In this document: one piece after another, positions 1 to 7,770 of the stretch
How the letters are laid out: each line of letters opens with the position of its first letter
Position numbering within the stretch: position 1 is the first letter of the stretch
DNA from: Catenulispora rubra
GTDB lineage: Bacteria; Actinomycetota; Actinomycetes; Streptomycetales; Catenulisporaceae
NCBI RefSeq assembly: GCF_015356825.1
Contig: NZ_JAACYW010000114.1
Coordinates: forward strand, 1-32,950
DNA length: 32,950 bases
Reading direction: 5' to 3'
The notes under the pieces: model-generated
Databases searched by the model: none
What the model was told of the DNA's origin: nothing
What the model saw: the letters and a program-made list of their open reading frames with translations, nothing else
Position numbers and translations under genes: made by a program

Positions 1-28
1 GGTGGGTGCGGTTGGGGTGTGGTTTGGA

Positions 29-1171
29 TCAGCCGGCGCGGCCGAGTACCTCCAGGGCCTGGTCCGCGATCTCGATCTCCTCGTCGGTCGGGACCACCAG
101 GACTGCGGTCTCGGCCCAGTAGGGCGAGATGTAGCGTTCTTCCTTCGAGTGCTGCGCGTTGCGCTTCGGGCTCACTGCGATGCCGAGGTGGTCCAGGCCT
201 GCGAGGGCGCCGGCGCGTACTGTTGCTGAGTTCTCGCCGACGCCGGCGGTGAATGCCAGTGCGTCGACGCGGCCGAGGGCTGCTAGGTAGGCGCCGATGT
301 ACTTGCGGATGCGGTAGCAGTAGGCGTCCAGGGCTAGGCGGGCGGGTTCGTTGCCTTTGGCTGCTGCGGCGTCGATGTCGCGGAGGTCGTTGCTGCCGGC
401 GAGGGCCAGTAGTCCGCTCTCCTTGTTCAGCGTCAGGTCGATCTCTTCGGCGGTGCGGCCGGTTTGGCGGGCGATGTAGGCCGAGACGGCGGGGTCCAGG
501 TCGCCGGAGCGGGTGCCCATGATCAGGCCTTCGAGGGGGGTCATGCCCATCGAGGTGTCGATGCTCTTGCCCTCGCGGATCGCGCAGACGCTGGCGCCGT
601 TGCCGAGGTGCAGCACGATCATGTTCACCTCCTCCGGGCGGCGGCCCAGCATCGCGGCGGCGCGGCGGGAGACGTACTGGTGCGACGTGCCGTGGAAGCC
701 GTAGCGGCGGACGCCGAGGTCTTCGCGCCAGGACTGCGGGACGGCGTAGGTGTAGGCGTGTTCGGGCAGCGTCTGGTGGAACGCCGTGTCGAACACCGCT
801 ACTTGTGGTGTGTCGGGGAATGCTGCGCGGGCTGCCTCGATCAGCGTCAGGTTCGCGGGGTTGTGCAGCGGTGCGAGTGGAATCAGCTTGCTGATGGTGT
901 CGCAGACCTCGTCGTCGACGAGGGTGGGGCCGCGGAAGCGGTCGCCGCCGTGGACGACCCGGTGGCCGACGGCGGCCAGCTGCGCGCGGTCCAGCTTGCC
1001 CTCCAGCTCGGCGAGCACCACCTCCATGCCAGCGGCGTGGTCGGCGACTGAGCCGGAGGCCTCGCCGATGCGCTCGATGATGCCGACGGCCAGGCGGGTG
1101 CGGTCGTCCATGTCGATCAGCTGGTACTTGATCGACGAGGAGCCGGAGTTGAGGACCAGGACCTGGTTCAT
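29..1171 (-). CDS. ackA: Acetate kinase
   Basis: This 380-aa protein phosphorylates acetate reversibly; here it probably runs acetyl-phosphate + ADP to acetate + ATP in the cytosol. The acetate kinase signatures are intact: VLNSGSSSIKYQL at residues 5-17 (Asn8), GHRVVHGG at 69-76 (substrate Arg71), VFDTAFHQT at 126-134 (catalytic Asp128), GFHGTSH at 158-164 (His160), HLGNGAS at 188-194, and a C-terminal GVGENS nucleotide-binding turn. Length is normal for the family (about 400 aa). The ATG at 1171 overlaps the TGA of the upstream pta gene as ATGA, so the two are translationally coupled and the start is well fixed, although the frame stays open upstream. With pta and the divergent phosphoketolase gene it forms an acetyl-phosphate node. 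Identity is secure from the motifs. Confidence 0.97.
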   Translation of the reverse strand: MNQVLVLNSGSSSIKYQLIDMDDRTRLAVGIIERIGEASGSVADHAAGMEVVLAELEGKLDRAQLAAVGHRVVHGGDRFRGPTLVDDEVCDTISKLIPLAPLHNPANLTLIEAARAAFPDTPQVAVFDTAFHQTLPEHAYTYAVPQSWREDLGVRRYGFHGTSHQYVSRRAAAMLGRRPEEVNMIVLHLGNGASVCAIREGKSIDTSMGMTPLEGLIMGTRSGDLDPAVSAYIARQTGRTAEEIDLTLNKESGLLALAGSNDLRDIDAAAAKGNEPARLALDAYCYRIRKYIGAYLAALGRVDALAFTAGVGENSATVRAGALAGLDHLGIAVSPKRNAQHSKEERYISPYWAETAVLVVPTDEEIEIADQALEVLGRAG

Positions 1172-3417
1172 CGTTGTCCGCCCACTTCGCTCGCCTCGCT
1201 CGTTTCGACTTGGGACTGCACCGCCGTGATCACGATGGTGTTCACGATGTCCTGCACCAGTGCGCCGCGCGAGAGGTCGTTGACCGGCTTGCGCAGCCCC
1301 TGCAGCACCGGGCCGACCGCGATCGCGCCGGCGCTGCGCTGGACCGCCTTGTAGAGGTTGTTGCCGGTGTTCAGGTCCGGGACGATGAACACCGTCGCGC
1401 GGCCGGCGACCACGCTGCCGGGCAGCTTGAGGGCGCCGACCTCGGGGTCGGCGGCGGCGTCGTACTGGATCGGGCCCTCCAGGGGGAGGTCCGGGTCGCG
1501 GGCGTGGGCCAGTTTCGCGGCCTCGCGGACCTTCTCGACGTCTTTTCCGGACCCTGATTCGCCGCTGGAGTACGACAGCATCGCCACCCGCGGCTGCACG
1601 CCGAAGGCCTCGGCGGTGCGGGCCGAGGAGACGGCGACGTCGGCGAGTTGTTCGGCGTCCGGGTCGGGGATGACCGCGCAGTCGCCGTATACCAGGACCC
1701 TGTCGGCGAGCAGCATGAAGAAGACGCTGGAGACGACCGAGACGCCGGGCTCGGTGCGGATGATCTCGAAGGCCGGGCGGATGGTGTGCGCGGTGGTGTG
1801 TACGGCCCCTGACACCATGCCGTCGGCGCGTCCGGTGTGGACCATCATCACGCCGAAGTAGGAGACGTCCTGGACGATGTCGCGAGCCCGGTCCAGGGTC
1901 ATGCCCTTGTGCTCGCGCAGCCGGGTGTAAACGCGGGCGAACTCCTCGACCAGCACCGAGTCGGCCGGGCTGACGACGCGGACGCCGGCCAGGTCCAGCC
2001 CCAGGGCGTTGGCGCGGGCCCGGACCTTCTCCTCCTCGCCCAGCACCACCAGGTCGGCGGCGCCGCGGCGGGCCACGATGTCGGCGGCACGCAGGATCCG
2101 GTCGTCGGAGCCCTCCGGCAGCACGATGCGCCGACGCTGCGAGCGGGCCCGCTCCAGCAGCTGCGCCTGGAACATCAGCGGCGTGACGGCGACCGAGCGC
2201 GTCACGTTCAGCCGGTTCAGCAGCGCCGAGGTGTCCACGCCGCGGGCGAACGCGCCGAGCGCGGTCTCGACCTTGCCGGGGTGGTCGGCGGTGATCTCGC
2301 CGCGCACGGCGGCCAGGTGCAGCGCGGTCGGCAGCGTGTCCTCGCCGCTGGCGATGATCGGCAGGGGTGAGGACACGCCTTCCAGCAGCCGCGAGACGCT
2401 GGCCGGGAGGGTGAAGCCGCCGGTGAGGAAGACCCCTGACAAGGCCGGGAAGTTCGCGGCCTCGTGCGCGGCCAGCAGCCCGGGCACCAGGCCCGCGGTG
2501 CGGTCGCCGGGGGCGATGATCGCGACGCCTTCGGTGAGGCGGTCGAGGACGTTCGGCAGGGACATGGCCGCCACGACCAGCGACGCGGCTTCGCGGTCGA
2601 GCAGGGCCTCGTCGCCGCTGATCAGCCGGCCGTCGGCGGCGCGGGCCAGGTCGCGGATGGTCGGGGCGGTGAGGCCGGGGACTTCGGGGATGGTGAAGAC
2701 GAGCGGGGTCGCGGCCTGATCGGTGGTGTTCAGTGTCGCAGGGCTCGGTATCGCAGGGCTCGGTATCGCAGAGCTCAGTGTCGCAGGGCTCGGATTCTGC
2801 TCGCCGAAAGCCGCCGGTCCGAACACCGTGGCGACCTCGCGCCGCACCGCGTCCTCTTCGCCCGGCGCCACGCGGTTCACGATCACCGCCAGCTCGGTGG
2901 CGTGCAGCCGCGTCAGCTCCTGCCGCGACACGCGCACCACGGCGGCGACATCCTGCGGCGTGCGCTCCATCCCGCCGACCACCAGCAGCACCGGCAGCGC
3001 GAGGTTGGCCGCGACGTTCGCGTTGAAGCCGAACTCGGTGGTGTTCGCGGCGTCGGTGAAGTCCGAGCCGACCACCACCACGGCTTCGCAGCGTGCTGCC
3101 AAAGCCCGGTAGCGGTCGACGATCGTCTCGACCGCGCGCGCCGGGTCCAGGTGCACCGCGTCGTAGGTGGTGCCGACGCAGTCCTCGTAGGGTTCGTCGA
3201 TCCGGTAGCGCGTTCGGATCAGGTCCACCACCGGGTCGACGGCACCGCCGCCGGGCACCACCGGGCGGAACACGCCGAGCCGCCGCACCCGCCGGGACAT
3301 CGCCTCGGCCACGCCGAGCGCGACGACTGTCTTGCCGCTGGCGGCATCGGTGGCCGTGATGTACAGGCCCTGTGCCGCCGTCTCCCCTTGGTCCGCTTGG
3401 TCCACGTGAGCGATCAT
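1168..3417 (-). CDS. pta: Phosphate acetyltransferase (long, P-loop/DRTGG-containing form)
   Basis: The 749-aa product interconverts acetyl-phosphate + CoA and acetyl-CoA + phosphate. It is the long form. The N-terminal domain has a P-loop-like segment (TATDAASGKT, residues 21-30) followed by GVFRPVVPG, as in the dethiobiotin synthetase-like domain of actinobacterial Pta. A DRTGG-type regulatory region lies in the middle. The catalytic PTA/PTB domain starts near residue 410 (RRRIVLPEGSDDRIL) and contains SYSSGESGSGKDVEKV and the closing PDLNTGNNLYKAVQR. Between the first two domains, residues about 209-229, is a Ser/Pro/Ala linker encoded by four 15-bp tandem repeats, which helps make it longer than the roughly 700 aa usual for the family. 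The ATG at 3417 was chosen because the recognisable domain begins about 17 residues later; a GTG at Val5 is an alternative. It overlaps ackA by 4 bp and diverges from xfp across 66 bp. Confidence 0.96.
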   Translation of the reverse strand: MIAHVDQADQGETAAQGLYITATDAASGKTVVALGVAEAMSRRVRRLGVFRPVVPGGGAVDPVVDLIRTRYRIDEPYEDCVGTTYDAVHLDPARAVETIVDRYRALAARCEAVVVVGSDFTDAANTTEFGFNANVAANLALPVLLVVGGMERTPQDVAAVVRVSRQELTRLHATELAVIVNRVAPGEEDAVRREVATVFGPAAFGEQNPSPATLSSAIPSPAIPSPATLNTTDQAATPLVFTIPEVPGLTAPTIRDLARAADGRLISGDEALLDREAASLVVAAMSLPNVLDRLTEGVAIIAPGDRTAGLVPGLLAAHEAANFPALSGVFLTGGFTLPASVSRLLEGVSSPLPIIASGEDTLPTALHLAAVRGEITADHPGKVETALGAFARGVDTSALLNRLNVTRSVAVTPLMFQAQLLERARSQRRRIVLPEGSDDRILRAADIVARRGAADLVVLGEEEKVRARANALGLDLAGVRVVSPADSVLVEEFARVYTRLREHKGMTLDRARDIVQDVSYFGVMMVHTGRADGMVSGAVHTTAHTIRPAFEIIRTEPGVSVVSSVFFMLLADRVLVYGDCAVIPDPDAEQLADVAVSSARTAEAFGVQPRVAMLSYSSGESGSGKDVEKVREAAKLAHARDPDLPLEGPIQYDAAADPEVGALKLPGSVVAGRATVFIVPDLNTGNNLYKAVQRSAGAIAVGPVLQGLRKPVNDLSRGALVQDIVNTIVITAVQSQVETSEASEVGGQR
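2733..2792. repeat. Four 15-bp tandem repeats inside pta
   Basis: Four consecutive 15-bp units (GTGTCGCAGGGCTCG and variants differing at one to three bases) occupy 2733-2747, 2748-2762, 2763-2777 and 2778-2792. The unit length is a multiple of three, so copy-number change would leave pta in frame. On the pta strand it encodes a five-residue Ser/Pro/Ala/Ile/Thr repeat in the linker between the P-loop-like domain and the DRTGG region. It looks like a recent slippage expansion in a tolerant linker. Confidence 0.9.
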
Positions 3418-3483
3418 GCCAGCGTGACCCGTCCGGCGCAGCCCAGGCGGCGGCCCCGGGGCGGGGCGTCACAGGCTGGACGG
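3418..3483. promoter_or_regulatory. Divergent pta-ackA / xfp control region
   Basis: Only 66 bp separate the ATG of pta (minus) from the GTG of xfp (plus), so both promoters and any operator must lie here or reach into the 5' ends of the genes. The stretch is almost entirely G and C, and I could not pick a convincing -10/-35 pair or a clear Shine-Dalgarno sequence for either gene. Its regulatory role is inferred from the geometry. Confidence 0.35.
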
Positions 3484-5880
3484 GTGATCAAGAACGCGAG
3501 CAAGCCCAAGGGCCCGCTGTCCGCGAAGGACCTCGACGCGCTCAACGCCTACTGGCGCGCGGCCAACTACCTGTCGGTGGGCCAGATCTACCTGCTGGAC
3601 AACCCGCTGCTGCACCGGCCGCTGACCCTGGACGACATCAAACCGCGGCTGTTGGGCCACTGGGGCACCACGCCGGGGCTGAACTTCATCTACGCGCACA
3701 TGAACCGGGTCATCAAGGCCCGCGACCTGGACGCCATCTACGTCGCCGGCCCCGGGCACGGCGGCCCCGGCGTGCTGGCCAACGTCTATCTGGAGGGCAC
3801 GTACAGCGAGTACTACCCCGGGATCGGCCGGGACGAGGAGGGCATGCGCAAGCTTTTCCGCCAGTTCTCCTTCCCCGGCGGCGTACCCTCGCACGTCGCG
3901 CCGGAGACCCCGGGCTCCATCCACGAGGGCGGCGAGCTGGGCTACTCGCTGGTGCACGCCTACGGCGCCGCGTTCGACAACCCGGAGCTGCTGGTCTGCG
4001 CCGTGGTCGGGGACGGCGAGGCGGAGACCGGGCCGCTGGCCGGGTCGTGGCACTCGAACAAGTTCGTGAACCCGGTGCGCGACGGCACGGTGCTGCCGAT
4101 CCTGCACCTGAACGGCTACAAGATCGCCAACCCGACCGTGCTGTCCCGCATCCCGCAGGCGGAGCTGGAGCAGCTGATGCGGGGGTACGGCTACGAGCCG
4201 TTCACCGTCATCAGCGAAGAAGGCGCGGACCCGCTGGAGGCGCACCAGGCGATGGCCGGGACGTTGGACCGGATCCTGGACCGGATCGCGGACATTCGCG
4301 CGAAAGCGGCCGGCGGCAAGGACAAGGGCGTGCGCCCGGCCTGGCCGATGCTGATCCTGCGCACCCCGAAGGGCTGGACCGGCCCGAAGACCGTGGACGG
4401 CAAGCGCACGGAGGACTCCTGGCGCTCGCACCAGATGCCGATGGCGAACGTGCACACCAACCCGGCGCATCTGAAGGTGTTGGAGGAGTGGATGCGCTCC
4501 TACCGGCCCGAGGAGCTGTTCGACCCGGCCGGCGCGCTGATGCCGGAGCTGGCCGCCCTGGCTCCGTCCGGGCGGCGGCGGATGGGCGCCAACCCGCACG
4601 CCAACGGCGGCGTGCTGCTGCGGGACCTGAAGATGCCCGACTTCCGCGACTACACGGTCGACCCGGCCGGGCACGGTATCAAACACGCCGAGTCCACCAA
4701 GATCCTCGGCACGTTCCTGCGCGACATCATGACCGACAGTTCGGGTGCTGACAACTTCCGGGTCTTCGGCCCGGACGAGACCGCCTCGAACCGGCTGCAG
4801 GCGCTGTTCGAGGCGACCGGCCGGATGTGGAACGCCGAGACGGTGCCGTGGGACGACGAACACCTGTCGATGGACGGCCGGGTGCTGGAACCGCTGAGCG
4901 AGCACATGTGCCAGGGGTGGCTGGAGGGCTACCTGCTGACCGGGCGGCACGGGTTCTTCTCGTGCTACGAGGCGTTCATCCACATCGTCGACTCGATGTT
5001 CAACCAGCACGCGAAGTGGCTGAAGACGACGCGGAAGATCCCGTGGCGGGCGCCGATCGCATCGCTGAACTACCTGCTGACCTCGCACGTGTGGCGGCAG
5101 GACCACAACGGGTTCTCGCACCAGGACCCCGGCTTCATCGACCACGTGGTGAACAAGAAGGCTGATGTCATCCGCGTGTACCTGCCGCCGGACGCGAACA
5201 CGCTGCTGTCGGTGGCGGACCACTGCCTGCGCTCGCGGGACTACGTGAACGTCATCGTCGCCGGCAAGCAGCCGCAGCTGCAGTACCTGTCGATGGACGA
5301 GGCGATCGTGCACTGCACCCGCGGCATCGGCATCTGGGAGTGGGCCTCCACCGACGCCGACGGCGAGCCGGACCTGGTGATGGGCTGCGCCGGCGACGTC
5401 CCGACGATGGAGACGCTGGCCGCCGTCGACATCCTGCGCCAGCACTTCCCGGATCTGTTGGTCCGCGTGGTGAACGTCGTGGACCTGATGCGCCTGCAGG
5501 GCAACGACGAACACCCGCACGGCCTGTCGGACAAGGAGTTCGACGCCCTGTTCACGACGGCGAAGCCGGTGGTGTTCACCTACCACGGGTACCCCTGGCT
5601 GATCCACAGGCTGACCTACCGCCGCACCAACCACGTGAACTTCCACGTCCGCGGCTACAAGGAGGAGGGCACCACCACCACGCCCTTCGACATGGCGATG
5701 CTGAACGACATCGACCGCTTCCACCTCGCCATGGACGCCATCGACCGCGTCCCCGGCCTCGCCGAACGCGCCGGGCACGTCCGGCAGCAGCTTCAGGACG
5801 CGCGGCTGAGGGCGCGGCAGTACACGCGCGAGTTCGGGGAGGACGATCCGGCGATTTCGGGGTGGGTGTGGCCTTACTGA
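3484..5880 (+). CDS. xfp: Xylulose-5-phosphate/fructose-6-phosphate phosphoketolase
   Basis: The 798-aa, thiamine-diphosphate-dependent cytosolic enzyme splits xylulose-5-phosphate (and usually fructose-6-phosphate) with phosphate to acetyl-phosphate plus glyceraldehyde-3-phosphate (or erythrose-4-phosphate). Family signatures are intact: GHGGPG near residue 91, SEYYPG, the SFPGGVPSHVAPETPGSIHE block, the ThDP-binding GDGEAETG near 176 with LNGYKIANPT following, FGPDETASNRL near 428, and EGYLLTGRHGFFSCYEAF. Length matches the family (about 790-800 aa). The GTG at 3484 was chosen because the protein then begins just before the conserved LDALNAYWRAANYLSVGQIYL block; the frame remains open far upstream across pta, but that part is antisense shadow. 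No strong ribosome binding site precedes the GTG. Its product, acetyl-phosphate, is the substrate of the divergent pta-ackA genes. Whether it prefers X5P or F6P cannot be read from the sequence. Confidence 0.97.
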   Translation: MIKNASKPKGPLSAKDLDALNAYWRAANYLSVGQIYLLDNPLLHRPLTLDDIKPRLLGHWGTTPGLNFIYAHMNRVIKARDLDAIYVAGPGHGGPGVLANVYLEGTYSEYYPGIGRDEEGMRKLFRQFSFPGGVPSHVAPETPGSIHEGGELGYSLVHAYGAAFDNPELLVCAVVGDGEAETGPLAGSWHSNKFVNPVRDGTVLPILHLNGYKIANPTVLSRIPQAELEQLMRGYGYEPFTVISEEGADPLEAHQAMAGTLDRILDRIADIRAKAAGGKDKGVRPAWPMLILRTPKGWTGPKTVDGKRTEDSWRSHQMPMANVHTNPAHLKVLEEWMRSYRPEELFDPAGALMPELAALAPSGRRRMGANPHANGGVLLRDLKMPDFRDYTVDPAGHGIKHAESTKILGTFLRDIMTDSSGADNFRVFGPDETASNRLQALFEATGRMWNAETVPWDDEHLSMDGRVLEPLSEHMCQGWLEGYLLTGRHGFFSCYEAFIHIVDSMFNQHAKWLKTTRKIPWRAPIASLNYLLTSHVWRQDHNGFSHQDPGFIDHVVNKKADVIRVYLPPDANTLLSVADHCLRSRDYVNVIVAGKQPQLQYLSMDEAIVHCTRGIGIWEWASTDADGEPDLVMGCAGDVPTMETLAAVDILRQHFPDLLVRVVNVVDLMRLQGNDEHPHGLSDKEFDALFTTAKPVVFTYHGYPWLIHRLTYRRTNHVNFHVRGYKEEGTTTTPFDMAMLNDIDRFHLAMDAIDRVPGLAERAGHVRQQLQDARLRARQYTREFGEDDPAISGWVWPY

Positions 5881-5908
5881 GTCAGGAGCCGAAGAAGCGG
5901 CCCTGAAG

Positions 5909-5940
5909 AAGCGGCCCGGGCCTGGTGGCTCGGGCCGCTT
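5909..5940. terminator. Bidirectional hairpin between xfp and the convergent T7SS-linked cassette
   Basis: A 14-bp stem (5909-5922 with 5927-5940, one G-T pair) closes on a 4-nt loop TGGT. It lies 28 bp after the xfp stop and 42 bp before the end of the convergent gene. There is no clear T-run, which is common in high-GC actinomycetes. It can serve both strands. Confidence 0.75.
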
Positions 5941-5959
5941 GCGCATTGGCCAGCCGACG

Positions 5960-5982
5960 GATATCAGAGCCGATATCAGAGC
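5960..5982. repeat. Short direct repeat (2 x GATATCAGAGC)
   Basis: Two copies of an 11-bp unit (5960-5970 and 5972-5982), each containing the palindrome GATATC, sit directly against the stop codon of the minus-strand gene at 5983. No function is evident. Confidence 0.6.
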
Positions 5983-6792
5983 TCAGCCGCTGACCGCGGC
6001 TCCCTCACCCGTCCTCGGGAACGTGATCGTCTGCACCAGCACCGCGGCCATCTCGCTGACCTCGGCCCAGACCTCCATGTTGTACGTCCCCAGCGTCACG
6101 ATCATCATGTACGGCCCCGTCGGGAACGGGACGAAGACCTGGATCTGGCCCTGCACCAGTTCTGCCTCGGCGCCGCCGGTCAGGGCCGGGTCGAGGGGGA
6201 ACTTGGTGAGGGTGATGCGGGAGACGGCGGGGCCGCAGGGGAGGTTGAGCCAGCGGGAGTCGTTGAACTCGTCGCGGACCAGGACTTCGCGGATGGCCAG
6301 GGCCGCGGTCTCGGGGTCGGTGTGGTCCGAGGCGGTGGCGGCGATCGTGAGGTTGGCGGTCGCGACGCCGCCGCGCTCGTTGTCGAAGACGCCCATGGCC
6401 GCGTACGCGACGCCGGTCGCCGCCGTCATCTCGCCCATGGCGGCGAAGGCCGGGGCGTTGGTGCGCCACAGTTCCTCGTCGCCGTTCGGGTACAGCTCGC
6501 GCGCGAACGCCTCGGCCGCCGCGGCGCGCTCGGCCGGGTCGGACTGCAACGGGATCTCGTGGAATCCGTCCGGGAGGACGAACAGCATCGGCGGAATGCC
6601 GGTGACGGCGCGCTCGAACGCCTTCGCCAGGTCGGCGCTCACAGCTTCGTCGGCGACACCGGCGCTGTCGACACCCGCGCTGCCAGCACCGGCACTGTCG
6701 GCACCGCCGGCGACGTAACCCGCGTCACCCACGCCACCCACGCCGCCCCCGGCCCCACCTGTCGAAACGTGCGTCATAGGTCCTGTACTCAT
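5983..6792 (-). CDS. Hypothetical protein, last gene of the WXG100-like/T7SS cassette
   Basis: I do not recognise this 269-aa protein. Residues 1 to about 50 are a low-complexity Gly/Ala/Ser/Val segment with repeated DSAGxGSAGVDSAG-like units, likely disordered. The remaining 220 residues look like one globular alpha/beta domain (LFVLPDGFHEIPL early; FPTGPYMMIVTLGTYNMEVWAEVSEMAAVLVQTITF at the end, quoted here only as the pattern of alternating hydrophobic strands). There is no signal peptide and no long membrane segment. The ATG at 6792 has only a weak GGGAT upstream; Met6 (6777) is an alternative start. It follows the 289-aa gene by 49 bp in the same direction, as part of a four-gene run headed by a WXG100-like gene. 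A chaperone or immunity role is conceivable from position but is not shown by the sequence. Confidence 0.8.
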   Translation of the reverse strand: MSTGPMTHVSTGGAGGGVGGVGDAGYVAGGADSAGAGSAGVDSAGVADEAVSADLAKAFERAVTGIPPMLFVLPDGFHEIPLQSDPAERAAAAEAFARELYPNGDEELWRTNAPAFAAMGEMTAATGVAYAAMGVFDNERGGVATANLTIAATASDHTDPETAALAIREVLVRDEFNDSRWLNLPCGPAVSRITLTKFPLDPALTGGAEAELVQGQIQVFVPFPTGPYMMIVTLGTYNMEVWAEVSEMAAVLVQTITFPRTGEGAAVSG

Positions 6793-6841
6793 TGATCCCG
6801 ATCCCCCGAATCTCCGTCATCGAAAAAGCGCAGCCGACCAC

Positions 6842-7711
6842 TCACCCGAGCACCGGCTTGCCCTCGGCGTCCAGCGTGATGCTCCCGGCGTCGACCACCT
6901 TCTTGCCGACGTGCGCCTTCGCCTCGACCGAGACGACGCCGGCGGCCGCGTCGACCGAGTTCACCACGAACTCCACCGGCTTGGGCAGCGCCGAGGACCA
7001 ACTGTCGACCGCGGCCTGCTGCGCGGCGTTCAGCGTCACCGGCTCGGTCTGGCCGCTCAGGATCGCGACGACCTTCGTCGCGCTCCCCTTGTCCCCCACG
7101 TCCAGCCGGACCCACGACCCGTCGGCGAAGGTCACCGTGACGTCGGCCCCGTGCGTCGAGAAGGCGTGCTGTACGGCCCCGGCCACCTCGGCCAGCGGCA
7201 GGTCCCACAACACCTCGGCGGGCAGCTGCACCGAGGCGCTGCCCAGCACCAGGAACCGCAGGTCGGTCAGCTGCAGGTCGGTCCGGTAGTGCACGTCCGG
7301 CCGCCGCTCCGGGTCCAGCTGGAACGGCGCCGTCCGCGCCGTGGAGCCCGCAGCCGCCCACAGCACCGGGAAGTCCTCGACCTCCAGCGCCGGATCGGTC
7401 GGCTCGGCGCCGTCGGAGCCCTTGAAGGTGACGTTGGACCCGCCGCTCGGGCTGAGCAGCTCGATCGTCCCGGCGACCACGACCGCCGTCGCCTTGCCCA
7501 GGATGCCCAGACCCCGTCCGGCCTTGGCCGCCTTCTCGCCCCTCTTCTGGTGCGTCGGCGCCGGCGGCCAGCCGGGGAGCTCGGCCGAGATGTCCCGGCC
7601 CTGCTCGTCCCGGAACCAGCGCTTGCCCGCGACCTGCGGAGCGCGGCCGGAGGCGAACGCCGCGACGCCGCGGAACAGCGGGGTCTCGCCGGATGCGGGG
7701 TACCAGTCCAT
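6842..7711 (-). CDS. Hypothetical protein, possible PH-like domain, third gene of the WXG100-like cassette
   Basis: This 289-aa protein is not recognised with confidence. The N-terminus has WYPASGETPLFRG and a Trp/Arg-rich stretch ending PGWPPAP. A basic segment and a short hydrophobic run (LGILGKATAVVVAGTIELL, about residues 65-85) follow; this may be a single membrane segment or a buried helix. A middle portion reads LTDLRFLVLG...PLAEVAG...VTVTFADGSWVRLDV, which resembles the strand pattern of bacterial PH-like domains (inference). The ATG at 7711 was preferred over an in-frame TTG at 7723 because TTGGAG lies 6 bp upstream of it. The gene starts 59 bp after the putative effector gene, and that gap contains a 17-bp tandem duplication. 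Function unknown; position suggests a partner of the secreted-protein candidate. Confidence 0.8.
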   Translation of the reverse strand: MDWYPASGETPLFRGVAAFASGRAPQVAGKRWFRDEQGRDISAELPGWPPAPTHQKRGEKAAKAGRGLGILGKATAVVVAGTIELLSPSGGSNVTFKGSDGAEPTDPALEVEDFPVLWAAAGSTARTAPFQLDPERRPDVHYRTDLQLTDLRFLVLGSASVQLPAEVLWDLPLAEVAGAVQHAFSTHGADVTVTFADGSWVRLDVGDKGSATKVVAILSGQTEPVTLNAAQQAAVDSWSSALPKPVEFVVNSVDAAAGVVSVEAKAHVGKKVVDAGSITLDAEGKPVLG

Positions 7712-7727
7712 CAAAGGCTCCAAACGT

Positions 7728-7761
7728 TCTGTGCGCCGATTACCTCTGTGCGCCGATTACC
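7728..7761. repeat. 17-bp tandem duplication in the cassette's intergenic gap
   Basis: The 17-bp unit TCTGTGCGCCGATTACC occurs twice back to back (7728-7744 and 7745-7761) between the genes ending at 7771 and starting at 7711. It fills most of the 59-bp gap, and may be a recent duplication or a doubled operator. Confidence 0.85.
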
Positions 7762-7770
7762 TCCATGTCT

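Noticed and set aside
2733..2792. Plus-strand Ser/Gln/Gly repeat peptide
   Set aside because: It is the shadow of the pta linker repeats; no start context or continuation supports a gene.
2464..3483. N-terminal extension of the xfp frame across pta
   Set aside because: The extension is antisense to pta and xfp homology begins right after the GTG at 3484.
3469..5946. 825-codon open frame on the minus strand opposite xfp
   Set aside because: It is an antisense frame kept open by high GC; its translation is Arg/Val/Gly-rich with no domain, while xfp has full-length family motifs.
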